This document shows positions 21,245-31,312 of a stretch of 64,000 nucleotides of DNA, one piece after another; the first letter of the stretch is position 1, and each line of letters begins with the position of its first letter. The notes under the pieces were generated by a model that saw nothing but the letters and a program-made list of their open reading frames with translations, searched no databases and had not been told where the DNA came from. The position numbers and the translations under genes are program-made. The DNA is from Cordylochernes scorpioides (Eukaryota > Arthropoda > Arachnida > Pseudoscorpiones > Chernetidae), in assembly GCA_030710605.1 (NCBI GenBank), contig CP092884.1, positions 19,573,483 through 19,637,482 of the forward strand, in the 5' to 3' direction.

Positions 21245-21412
21245 TGTGATGTAATTGTACATATTCAGATGTAAATATGGTTTTGCATATAGACGCTCGA
21301 GTTAGGATATAAATAGAGACAAATGAATGTTGTCAGTTAGTTAGGAAAGTTCCGTTCTTAAATAAAGAAGTGTTCACCATCGTATCCCGATCCCTTATGA
21401 AGAAACAAAACA
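21245..21412 (+). repeat. 3' LTR of the RING-carrying element
   Basis: 168 bp, one G-to-A difference from the 5' LTR near its end, followed by the AAGGT duplication. Confidence 0.9.
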
Positions 21413-21417
21413 AAGGT

Positions 21418-22060
21418 GGCGTCGGCCTGCTTGATATCGCGGGCCAGCTTCGGCTCGCCTGCCTGAAGGGGGTCCAGGCCTCACTGCGCGTCACCGTCAA
21501 CAACTACTCTTGGCTGGTCCGCAGCCGCGCGTGGTTGACCCCTCCGACTCCTGATGTTTAGCTCTCAACGAAGGAACTGCTGAGCCTCTGGGAGGCCGCC
21601 TCAAGTGTCCTTGAGCTGGACCACCGGGTTCTGCGTCCCGCCAGCCTGAGGACCCTGCGATTTCAAGGCGACAACAGATTCCTGCGGCCACCAGGCCTGC
21701 TGGCTCCCGAGCGCTGGCATCTGGTGACCGTCGGTGACTTCTCCGGTGGCGCCCTAGCACGCTCAACGCGGGCCGCGCTTCTGGCCGCGCAGCACCTGGG
21801 GGTCTTCTGCCAGAGTTTCTTGCGGGAAAACGCCAGTCCCAGTACGAGGCGGAGACCATCGTCCTGCGGGGATCGGCTACGCCCATTACTCGCCTCACCA
21901 GCCAGAGCGCGCGCCGGGCACTGGACTCGGCTGCAAGCGCATCCTGTTGCCGAGCTGGCTGCGCGGTAGATTCCTACCGTTGATGTGCCCCGCTCCATTC
22001 CCCGTGCCGACCTGCGTCGCAACTGCTTCTCGGGGAACGACGATGTCGGGCGATGAGAAA
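21418..22060 (+). pseudogene. Tx1-like LINE, right part
   Basis: Continuation of the LINE split by the LTR element. With the insert and one AAGGT removed, the frame runs from PVSEG into GVGLLDI, the usual 'LPV.EGG.GL.D(I/V)' block of Tx1-group ORF2. A TAG at 21559-21561 and later frame breaks follow. GC-rich codons like the left part. A block ending FCQSFLRENASPS is the last recognisable part. Confidence 0.75.
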
Positions 22061-22440
22061 AAGAAAATAGAAAGATCGCGCTGGATATCCTGAACTCACT
22101 ATTGGGAGTGGATATAGCGAGGAAGGATTGTTCCAGTCGGATTAATCAATGAAAAAAAAAACAAAAATGTTCGGCGAACTGGAATCCCTTGGAAGGTAGT
22201 TGGAGGTTTGAAGGATGTGGAAAAGGAGTGGTGGGTGTAAGAGATTTATTGCTGTCAATTTTGATTGTGTCCGGCTTGTGCGGTGAAAAGAAAGAGTTGA
22301 AAAATGAAAAAATGATGAGCCGGACGATGAGAGGAAAAAAAATTTCTAACTGGGTCTCCTGAGCTCACTATTGGGAATTATATAGCGAGGAAGGGTCTTC
22401 TAGTTAGTTTAATCAATAAAAAAAAAAGAAAATGGCTGAC
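22040..22440 (+). repeat. two diverged copies of a LINE 3' end
   Basis: 22065-22165 and 22325-22435 share CTGAGCTCACTATTGGGA (or its close variant), TATAGCGAGGAAGG and TTAATCAATGAAAAAAAA-type ends. They look like a duplicated 3' UTR with an A-rich tail following the Tx1-like frame. Confidence 0.5.
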
Positions 22441-22707
22441 GAACAATAATCTCTTGATGAGTATAAAAAGTTGGGAGGAAAGGTTCATGGGATAGAGTTA
22501 AAGGTTGTAAGGGAAGCGTCAGAAATAACATTTTGAAAATCTTAAAGAAAAAATAAAATGATAAATGTTTTATCTGTTTAAGAAATATTATAAATATTGT
22601 TAGGTGTAGGTTTTTTAAAATGGTGTCTAAAATAGTTGAAGTTGTAAAATTCTAAGTATAAACATGATGAAAAAAAAAGGAAAATAAAAATATTAAAGGT
22701 AATAATA

Positions 22708-23470
22708 CGAGGGGCATCCAATAAATAAGTTTCCCTATTTTGTAACAAATAAACAACTTTATTTACAATTATGCAGTTATTTTATTTTCATTATACAACT
22801 CATAGACTACTTCTCTACATAATCACCATTTCTGTCCAAACATTTTTGGTACCGTTGTAGCGATTTTTTGATACCACTGTTGTACCAAGCCGTGTCCTGT
22901 CTTCGTAGCCAGTGGTTCGCCTCCGCCTGTTTTCAATTCAAATTCAAAACATCTGACATGATTGTTCCAATCGAAGAGCATCCAATTTCGATTCCAGGAG
23001 GCAGTCGAATCATTATTTCGTCAATGGTGACGCGGCGATTTGCTTCCACCACATTCCGAACAGCAGCCACGGCTGCATTGTCCGTAGCAGTAACGGGCCT
23101 GTCGCTTCGCTCGTCATCATGCACGTTTTGCCGTCCTTCCAAGAACCATGAACGCCATCGGCGAACCATTTGGATGCTCATACATCCTTCACCATACACT
23201 GACACTAAATTGCGATGAATATTGACCGCAGTTTAATTTTTCGCTGTGAAAAAACGAATTACAGAACGGAGTTCGCAAGTGGACACGTTCACCAGTGGTA
23301 GCTCCATGGAAACTGAAGCGCTACGGACTTGCGCGTACGAGTAGAGTGATTTTGAAAGGTCACCAGCTTCCAACGCATCCTAGTGACCATTTCTTACCTA
23401 CTAACTAATTTTTACAACGTTTCGTTCGCCGAAAAAAAAAAAGGGAAACTTATTTATTGGATGCCCCTCG
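22708..23470 (-). mobile_element. mariner internal-deletion derivative
   Basis: 763 bp bounded by perfect inverted repeats: ACGAGGGGCATCCAATAAAT (one base in from the left end) and its complement at the right, continuing through AAGTTTCCC. TA duplications lie at 22706-22707 and 23471-23472. On the - strand it keeps the first and last parts of a mariner transposase but not the catalytic middle. It can move only if a full-length relative supplies transposase. Confidence 0.9.
22800..23226 (-). pseudogene. mariner transposase with catalytic core deleted
   Basis: The N-terminal helix-turn-helix part (23205-22933) reads SIQMVRRWRSWFLEGRQNV, then DDERSDRPVT and RVTIDEIMIRLPPGIEIGCS. It runs through a deletion near 22930 straight into the mariner C-terminus, LRRQDTAWYNSGIKKSLQRY (about 22910-22850), ending DRNGDYVEK. 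None of the catalytic aspartates remain. Confidence 0.8.
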
Positions 23471-23472
23471 TA

Positions 23473-25160
23473 TATAAAGGGTTGATTGGTATTTGATGGC
23501 ATTAATGTTGATGGTTAATAAACAAAATGATATTATCGATTAATATTGAAATGCTTTATCTACATCTGTAAGTTAAAAAACAAAGTCCAACACCACAAAA
23601 CTAGTAAAACTGTAAGTCTATTTACAATATATGAGAGAAAAGTTAAAAGAAAACAAAAATATTCGTTCCTGAAAAAAAGGGAACATATTTACACACAATG
23701 TCTAGGTGTAGGTGCAAGATTAATGATGTATTTCTAGTTTGGCCTACGGGGAGGTAATGTGGCCCTATAATTTAGGCAATGTGGCCCTATTGATAGGCAA
23801 GAGTGTTGAAGTAGGAAGGAATATCTCTGCTAATGATGGATACAAAGGTCATTCCACCCCTTTAGAAGTAGGGAGGGAAAGACGAAGTAGAAAAAAAAAC
23901 TAGGGGAAGTTCAGTGCGTCCTTGAGTTTGTTGTCGTTGGGATGATGATTGGAATACCGCCGTGGCGATGGACGCCATATTGGGGATTTAATTGTCCTTT
24001 TAGGAGGCCAAGATGGCGTCTCCTTTGGTCTCATGTACAGGATCGATTTTAGAGATGGCGGGGACCTAAATTTTAAACGGGGTTGACAAAACGATAAATT
24101 ATCCTATAACATTATAAAAATAAGGTTTGCTATAAAAGGGATTTTATATAATTTTCCTATCCGTTTTAATCTGGCAGGTTCCTCTGTTAGAAGGATATTA
24201 AATTTAATCTGTAATATTGAAATCGTGGGTGTGAATAATTGGGAAAAGGTAGGCTATAAAAGAATTAATTAATCAACTAGTGTATAAATAAACGTGTTAT
24301 GATCATGCGAAATGTGTTAATGGGAAATGGGATATGCGAGAGGAATTAAAATTGATGTGAACAATGTAGAAAAGTGCGAAATAAAAATGTATGTTTGAAC
24401 AGGTGACAATCTTAATTAACTTCGTCCACGAGGTTCCGGGATTCTCTAGGTGAAAACCTTAGTTTCCTAGTAAGTTTTGCGTTAAGATGTTCAGACAAAT
24501 CGTTAGATTGGAGATTATTAGCGGTGATTAGGTTTAGAAAAATTATAAAATAATGACTTTTACGAAATTTTTCTAAGAGAAAAGGTTATGGCACGGGTAC
24601 AACACTCGGTAGAGTTTTCGTAAATAACAATTTAACACAGGCAGGAATGAAATGCAATGGGGTATGGAAATTTTATGGTATGATATTTACTTTTCGCATA
24701 TTACATTTATAGTTGTATTTGTAATTGTGGGAAAAATGGGAGGCACATTATGAGATGAGATAATTTAAAATTGATATTTATAAAAATTCAAATCTAGGAC
24801 TAGTTTTTAAAAAACTTTTAAATATTGAGAAATATCAATTGAAATAGTAATAGGTCAAGTAAAATAAAGAGTGTAATAAATTTAATTATGAATACTATGG
24901 CCATAAACAAGGTATTAAAAAAAAACACAATAAGTTTAGAAAATATGATTCTAATATGATTTTTTATGTAAAATTGAAATTAATGAATTAAAATTTAAAA
25001 GTTGCTTAAAATAAAGTAAAAATTGATAAATGAGGGTGTACAAGATTTAAAATTTGAATTGAAATGTTATAAAAATTGCAAAATTTGATTTAAAATGATT
25101 ACAGTGAAAATAAACATTAAATTTATGGAGAATCAAGTTGTTTTTAAAAACTCACAGTTT
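23473..25160. other. AT-rich DNA, nothing firm recognised
   Basis: Short near-duplicate GTGGCCCTAT blocks near 23758 and 23780 and otherwise featureless AT-rich DNA. I found no coding region. Confidence 0.4.
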
Positions 25161-25222
25161 TGAGGATTGTTCAGTCAGGAGACTTGGTCTTTAGTTGTTG
25201 TCCCGCTGATGGGGCCTGGTGG

Positions 25223-25763
25223 TCACTTTTTGCGATGGTTGCCATGGGACATCGTCGATGCTGGTTGGCGGGGCAATGCCAGGATTTCTCGATGAATCTT
25301 GTCTGCCTGTTCGAGCTGAGGGAGGAAGATGTTCGTGGCGCAGGAGATGTTGATGGGGGCGATGATGACCTTCTCGGTGCGAGGTACGGTTAGTCCCCGA
25401 ATGGCGTCTGTTAGGTGGCTTACTCGGTCTTCGCAGTGGGGCTGCATGTTGGTGAGGGCATCCGCGAAGTAGTCGTCTCTGACCTCCGTCATCCTCTGCA
25501 TGCTACTGTCCTCAGTTATCCTGTCGACTTTAACGGGTTCTGTAGTAATCCCGATGTGGAATGTACTGGGCAGTCGTGGTAGTGGGTTCGTGATGGGATT
25601 CTCGCACGGGGACAGCAAGAGACAGAGGCAGGTCTATATGGTAACTCCAAGAAGGTAGAGGTAGACCACGGACGAAGGCAGTCGAACCACGGGCGTCACG
25701 GATGCCTACATCGCAGATAGGGGTGAGAGACCCGACCGTATGACGGCGTCGCTCTGAAAACAA
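25223..25763 (-). other. unrecognised GC-richer reading frames beside a promoter-like block
   Basis: Two overlapping open frames (25530-25763 and 25223-25618) have no motif I recognise. The longer reads TEDSSMQRMTEVRDDYFADA and ends LPRQPASTMSHGNHRKK. On the - strand, upstream (about 25800-25815), there is a CATATAAAAGCCCCCCA block like a TATA promoter. The left-hand boundary could be an LTR, since TGTAACAATGG starts at about 26022 on the - strand. It may be the 5' part of an unrecognised retroelement. No function is proposed. Confidence 0.3.
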
Positions 25764-26122
25764 CTAACTGAACAACTAACTTTTGTCCCATCTTGGGGGG
25801 CTTTTATATGAGACGCCCGCATATATTGGCGAGTTCTGATTGGCTCCCATAATCACGCCACCTGTCAGGCGCCGGGTTGTTTATCACCTCTGGCCACCTG
25901 TTGACGGGGTGATTGAACTAATTATCATAAACACCTGTTCGTCTGGGTTATTGCGTCGTCTGGTCTTTGTCCCCGTCTAGACTACCTTTACCTCTTTGTT
26001 TATTTGTCACTTCCATTGTTACAAGGTCAGTACATAATTTTATATAGATATGGGGTTATGATAAATATTATAAGAAGGTTGTGATCTATCTAACTCAAAA
26101 TATACTACATATATATATATAT

Positions 26123-26590
26123 GAGAATAGTTGATATTTATTCCGATAGATGGCGCAAGCCATCAGCAACTTTCAGTAAGTAGATGCCTTTTTCTTAATT
26201 TATGCACCTTATCCCAGGACAATATTACATTTGTACTATTTTTTTCACATTTTGTAGCGTTCTCACGCAATTCTGGCCTTAACTACCCGTTTCATGATTT
26301 TTCAGGATGCCTTAATGACTATTTTTTTGGTCGTTGAGGTACAGCTTGCACCACGCTGATGAGGGCCAACAGCCCGAAACGCGTCCGTGGTTAGCTTTTC
26401 TTGATTAATCAAGAATGGGTATTTGGCCAATTCTGGAATAATTAAAAATCAACGAGAATAGTTGATATTTATTCCGATAGATGGCGCAAGCCATCAGCAA
26501 CTTTCAGTTGCACGATAAGTAGATGCTTTTTTCTTAATTTATGCACCTTATCCCAGGACAATATTACATTTGTACTATTTTTTCATATAT
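26123..26590 (+). repeat. tandem hammerhead repeat (about 1.4 units of 331 bp)
   Basis: The block GAGAATAGTTGATATTTATT starts at 26123 and again at 26454, a 331-bp period. CCGATAGATGGCGCAAGCC and TTATGCACCTTATCCCAGGA also recur. One canonical hammerhead core lies between the two starts. The structure (short unit, tandem, self-cleaving core) fits an animal retrozyme. Single diverged copies are at 56.6, 57.0 and 57.4 kb and around 5.6 and 7.4 kb. Confidence 0.75.
26351..26390 (+). ncRNA. hammerhead ribozyme, type I (intact core)
   Basis: CCACG, CUGAUGA, GGGC-CAACA-GCCC, GAA, ACGCGU, C17, CGUGG. Helix I pairs CCACG with CGUGG (5 bp) and helix II GGGC with GCCC. Helix III is the self-complementary ACGCGU, which can form only two pairs within one molecule but six between two. 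All invariant core bases are present. Predicted cleavage is after C26385. Confidence 0.85.
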
Positions 26591-26851
26591 ATATATATGA
26601 AATGTAAATAATAAAGTTTATCAAATAAATTTTTAAATCTTAAATATAATTTAAATTAAGTTGATATTATAGAGTGAGTTAACATGGATTTATATATTGA
26701 TATAACTATATTTAAAACTTTTAATAATAGTAATATTTATATATAAAAAGGAAATTCTATTAGATTAGCAAGCTAAATCTAAATTAATTATATAAGATGA
26801 AAGTTGATAATTATTTTTGTGTTTAAGTTTGTTGTACATATTTTAATTATT

Positions 26852-27037
26852 TGTTACCACAGAGTGTGTGTAAGCTCACGGGTAAATAGGCGCTAAAAAA
26901 CAAGAAAAAAAGAGTTCCTTTGTTTCAATATAAGTTTCCCTTTTATATTATATCTCTCTCTTGTAAATCAATAAATATAATGTTTAATTAATAATTATTG
27001 GAATCAGTTTCATTAATAATACTAAGCAAAGTCAACA
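26852..27037 (+). repeat. Copia 5' LTR (left boundary uncertain)
   Basis: Starts TGTTACCACAGAG (or possibly at TGTTGTACA, 26829) and ends GTCAACA. It contains a CTCTCTCTTGTAAATCAATAAA-type poly(A) region. No second LTR remains because the element is truncated at 28484. Confidence 0.5.
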
Positions 27038-27039
27038 AT

Positions 27040-27055
27040 TGGTAGCAGAGCGTGG
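27040..27055 (+). promoter_or_regulatory. primer-binding site (initiator tRNA-Met)
   Basis: TGGTAGCAGAGCGTGG is complementary to the 3' end of initiator tRNA-Met, the usual primer of Copia elements. Confidence 0.85.
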
Positions 27056-27289
27056 TTTATTGATATAAAGCTCAAAAACGAAAATATTCAATCTGAAGAT
27101 TAAGCAAGAAGTTTATTCTGATCGGTAAACTGAAGCACTTATAAGAAGATTAAAGGTATTTATATAGATTAAGTTAAATTATATCTATATATTGCATGTT
27201 TAAAAGCTACCCAATATTTAAATAAATTAAAAATATATATTTGTTTTAAATTATATATTGGTTTGTTTATATTAGCTCAAAAGACGAAA

Positions 27290-28484
27290 ATGGCTGAATA
27301 TAATGTTTTATCCCAAACAAAAATTGAACCATTAACAGGAAATAATTATCAAATATGGGCGTTGAAAATCGGCGCAGTTCTGAGAGGAAGAAAATTATTT
27401 AAATGTGTAATTTCAGATCCAGAACCTGATATGGAAGACAAAAGTTCTTGGGAGATTTGGAGTGATAAAAATGATGAAGCTTTTGGGATAATCATCACTA
27501 CGTTGACAAATGAACAAGCTGGAATGTTCATAGGAGAAACAAATGCTAAGAAAGTATGGGACTCACTGAGAAAAACATACACAGGCAATTTGGAAGATAA
27601 AATTATTGATATAGGCTTAGAATTAAAGAACATTAGAATGAAAGATAATGAAACTGTAGATGAATATATAACAAGGGCAAAAAATATTGCTGCTAGAAGT
27701 TCATCATTAGGGCATCAATTTTCCTCAAGAGAACTTTCATTTCATATTGTCAGAGGCATACATCCAAGGTATGAAAATATTGCTATTGTCTTACGATCAA
27801 AGAGAGAAGCAACAATTGAAGAGATTCAACAAACTCTAAGAGAAGAGGAGTCAAGAAGAAATATGAGATTGAATCAATCGGTTGAGAATGGGCATGAACA
27901 AGCATACAGAATTAAAGATAGAAAAGTTCAACAATCTCAGCCAAAAAGATGTTTTGTTTGTAATAAAAAGGGACATCTAGCTAATGATTGCTGGTTTCGA
28001 GATAAACAGAAACAAGGATACCAAAAGAAATGGAATCCTGGTTATAGAAATCACAAATACAGTAGGGAACATTCAAATAACCTAGTGGATACTATGAAAA
28101 GTGGAATTAATGAGCAAGCATTTGAAACATATGTAAAAGAATTTGAAGATTCACCAGATGAGAGAAATGATAGACAAATATGGTGTATAGATTCAGGATG
28201 CACCGCACATTTAACCCCAAACCTAACTTTGATGGAAAATGTGGTAGATTATGAAAGTGAAATCAACCTAGCTGAGAAGGGCAAAACTACCCAAGCCATA
28301 GCCAAAGGAGATATGAGACTTACTACATGCACAAGTGAAGGCCAAGAAAATATTCGCATCAAAGATATCTTACATGTACCAAGTTTAAGGAATAATTTCT
28401 TGTCAGTATACGAATTAGTCAACAAGGGAAATTCAGTTATTTTCAATAAGGATGGAGCAAAAATTTATAATGAAGGGAACTCTA
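27290..28484 (+). pseudogene. Copia Gag and protease, truncated
   Basis: An open frame from the ATG at 27290. It has the Copia Gag opening (LTGNNYQIWALKIGAVL), the UBN2-type core (VDEYITRAKNIAARSSSLGH), a CCHC zinc knuckle (CFVCNKKGHLANDC) near 27955, then the protease signature IWCIDSGCTAHLT near 28185 and ILHVPSLRNNFLSV. The protease frame ends abruptly at about 28484, where Gypsy sequence begins. Integrase, reverse transcriptase and RNase H are missing. Confidence 0.88.
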
Positions 28485-28499
28485 CAAGAAACCCTTGTC

Positions 28500-29110
28500 C
28501 AAGCGATGAAGCATGAAGCTGCCCAACAAGCTTCAAGAGGAAGTTATTGTGTGGCTAGACTAGTTAAATTGGATAATCCAGAAAGAGAAAAGGGTCGATG
28601 CTGGATCTGTGGAGCCCATGATCAAATGTCTCCAACTTTGCCCCCGTAAAGTAAAACAGCGCAGTGATACAGGTTTCTGGAAATGTGGAAAAGATGACCA
28701 CATAAGAAAAAACTGTCCAGATAACTCTAAGGATAAGCCTGAAGGAAAAAGGGGTCGCTGCTGGAATTGTGGAGCCCTTGATCACATTTCTCCAACTTGC
28801 CCCGAAAAGTAAAACAACGTAGTGATACCGACTGCTGGAGATGTGTACAACATGGCCACATGAGAAGAAACTTTCCGGAAAATTCTAAAACCACCTCAGC
28901 CCCTAGAAAGAACCATGGGAGACGGAACGATAATGCTGATGCCTTATTAAGAAGGCTTTGTGTTCCACAAAGTGGACATTGTGCTCGTGCTAAAGACAGA
29001 TTTTGTATAAGACAAGTTACAGTACAAGAAAGCGATGAAGTAGAAGAGCAACACTGGACTGGCCAAGCTTTAAGAAAGGCTCAAAGGAAGACCGAGATCT
29101 CTTGCCAATG
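28500..29110 (+). pseudogene. Gypsy Gag zinc-knuckle region
   Basis: A Gag C-terminal segment with repeated CCHC-type knuckles: CWICGAHDQMSPT (last cysteine lost), CGKDDHIRKNC with a changed first cysteine, CWNCGALDHISPTC and CWRCVQHGHMRRN. Frameshifts near 28640 and 28800 interrupt it. Such tandem knuckles bind the element's RNA. The segment ends in an HWTGQALRKAQ block near the start of Pol. Confidence 0.7.
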
Positions 29111-29199
29111 ATAAATTGGCAGGAATCAGGTGAAAGACCATCCTGGGAAGATGTGGCCCCGTACAGTCCTAAAACCAAAAGTCTCTGGTCCCTCTGGAA

Positions 29200-30325
29200 T
29201 TCTTTGACCCTGCGAGATGGTGTTACCCAGATCTCATGTACCTTTGGCTCTCCAGGAGATGCATAGCAGTCCCACGGGAGTTCATTTTGGCATCAGAAAA
29301 ACATTGGCCAAAGTTAGAGAAAGATTTTGTTGGCAAGTAGCAAGTCCACTCAGCTGATGTCGGAAAATGGTGCAGAAACTGTACGCAATGTTTAGCGAGA
29401 AAGGGACCGACAACAAGATTCAAAGGAAAGTTGAAGATCTACAATGTAAGTGCCCCGTTTGAACGGATTGCCATTTTGATGTTTTCCAAAAAGCGTCCTA
29501 GGAAATAAGTACATCCTGGTATTAATGAATTACTTTACTAAATGGCCTGTCGCAGTCCCTATTTCAGACCAAGAGGCTTCAACTGTATCCGAGACACTAC
29601 TTCAAGATTGGGTCTGCATTTTTGGTGTGCCCAGAATTCTGCATTCCGACCAAGGAAGGAATTTCGAATCAAAGTTTTTCCAAGAACTGTTAGACGACTG
29701 GGGATTGAGAGAACAAGAACTACACCTTTGCATTCTCAATCTGATGAATGATTGAACGTTTTAACAGGACTCTTACTCAGCACCTAACCATGTTTGTCGA
29801 CAAGAATCAAAGAGACTGGGATCAACATCTTCCCATGCTCCTGATGGCCTATCGATCAGCTGAGCATGAATCGACTGGTTATAGTCTTTCTAGAATGCTA
29901 TTTGGCCATGAACTCCGAATGCCTTGTGAAGTGCTCCTTGGTCGTCCAGAAGAAACCTTCGAAAACACTAATGAGGACATTTCTCACCTGGAAGAAAGGA
30001 TCCTGGCCATTCACCAGTGGGAATGAGAAAATCTTCACTTTTCCAGTGAGAAAATGATAGACAGGTACAACGTCAAGACTTCCCACAAGACTTTCAAAGA
30101 GGGTGAAATGGTTTGGCTCCATAATCCTCAACGGAAGAAAGAACTTTCTCCTTAACTTCAGTATCAGTGGGAAGGACCCTACAAGATCATCATGTGCCTC
30201 AATGATGTCATCTATCGAATTCAGAAGACCCGGAAATCTAAACCCAAAGTGGTGCTTTACAACCGATTAGCACCTTTCAGGGGTACTGTTCCAGAACAAT
30301 GGATTGTTCGGGACGATCAGTCCTA
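29200..30325 (+). pseudogene. Gypsy integrase (broken)
   Basis: The HHCC-type zinc region (VHFGIRKTLAKVRERF, then CRNCTQCLARKG) is near 29280-29400. The catalytic core follows with LMNYFTKWP, VPRILHSDQGRNFESKF (second aspartate) and ERFNRTLTQHL near 29750 (the glutamate region). It continues with AYRSAEHESTGYSLSRMLFG and a chromodomain-less tail. Frameshifts at about 29750 and 30010 and internal stops disable it. The first catalytic aspartate region is damaged near 29510. Confidence 0.8.
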
Positions 30326-30337
30326 AGGAGGGGGCAG

Positions 30338-30840
30338 TGTTACGTAGAAAAAATGGCGCATTACAGAATAGAATGTTTTAGAACGTTCAAGAAAAATGTA
30401 GAGAAATCGGAGAACAACTGATTGGCCAATCAGTAGCGATTGCACAAGGCTCAGCGCTGGCGGCTTTCTGATTGGCTAATCAACCATGACCGTTTTGGAA
30501 AAATCTACTCCGGTATATATAGGGATGAGGAACTCGGGCAAGGGAGTAGAAGAACGAAGATACGTGGTGTACTTTAAGCAAGATGCTTTCTCAAGAGGTC
30601 GGAACGCTGCTTACTGCCGACGCGGTGTACTTCCTGGAAGATTCTACGAACTTCTGTCTCCTGTTCTGCTCCTGCTTTCCCTCACCGTGCTGCAGTTGGT
30701 GAGTTTGTAACTGCTGTTTTCTTTATTGTTGTTTTATTTTTGGACTCTTCTGTTATTATTTTATTGATTAGGCTTAAATAAAGTCCTAAAGATCCTTTGT
30801 AACCACGGAAGTTATTTTTTTGTCAACCAACAACGCAACA
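30338..30840 (+). repeat. Gypsy 3' LTR
   Basis: 503 bp, TGTTACGTAG...CAACGCAACA, preceded by a purine tract. It contains TATATATAGG at about 30513 and AATAAAGTCC at 30778. No partner is in the window. Confidence 0.75.
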
Positions 30841-30857
30841 ATATATATATATATATT

Positions 30858-31312
30858 TGTCACATTCTGCTTGTAAATTATTAATAGATATAAATTTTTG
30901 CGCTGTCAGGAATTATGTAAATATTTGTAAATAAATGGCGCGTGATTGAAATAAAGTTAGTTAGTCAGACGGTTGATTGTTCTCTTTTCTTTACGCAAAA
31001 CAATATCATCTGCATATTGGCGTGTACATATCATAATAGAAACGTTACAGAAGTCAACAGGATCTGACCAGCGATGGGAAGAAAGAGAGCAAACACCTCA
31101 TCAAAGGAAGACTCATTTGAAGAAAGAAGAAATCTGAATCTCCCTTTTGAATTGATCCCGAGATATGATCCTGATGATGGACTTAGCTACGCTAACTGGT
31201 CAATTTTATTTAACCATCAGGCACAACAGCAAGGTCTCTCATCAAAAGAATCCCTGCCCATGATGCCAATGTTATTTAAAGGTAAAGCTCTGGAAATGTA
31301 TGCTTTAATTTC
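30858..31312 (+). pseudogene. second Gypsy-like 5' end with Gag fragment
   Basis: 30858-31050 is LTR-like (TGTCACATTCTGC...GAAACGTTACA) with AATAAAGTT-type signals. From the ATG at 31074 an open frame reads MGRKRANTSSKEDSFEERRN and LPFELIPRYDPDDGLSYANW, then LFKGKALEMYALIS, a Gag-style pattern. At about 31313 it meets the opposite-strand Gypsy integrase and ends. Confidence 0.6.

Larger units (their letters stand above)
19144..21412 (+). mobile_element. short non-autonomous LTR retrotransposon with a captured RING-type gene
   Basis: 2269 bp with 168-bp LTRs that differ at one base, flanked by the 5-bp duplication AAGGT (19139-19143, 21413-21417). The LTRs start TGTG and end ACA. The primer-binding site TGGTGGCAGCG is complementary to a tRNA-Leu 3' end, and the purine tract AAGAGGGGAGA precedes the 3' LTR. 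The interior has no reverse transcriptase or integrase. It holds one 371-codon frame with a RING1-like domain, a 28-copy 16-bp array, and a short remnant (VRPPRRFGEDW, about 21195-21230) resembling a Gypsy Pol C-terminus. A trans-acting Gypsy must mobilise it. The Gypsy at 41531 shares the same primer site and TGTG...ACA ends. Confidence 0.9.
28485..30840 (+). mobile_element. Gypsy element fragment, 5'-truncated, no reverse transcriptase
   Basis: Begins inside Gag (LVQAMKHEAAQQASRG), fused to the Copia protease frame. It continues through zinc knuckles and integrase to a purine tract (AAGGAGGGGGCAG) and a complete 3' LTR (30338-30840). Reverse transcriptase and RNase H are missing between about 29100 and 29200. 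I find no 5' LTR for this family in the window. Confidence 0.8.
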
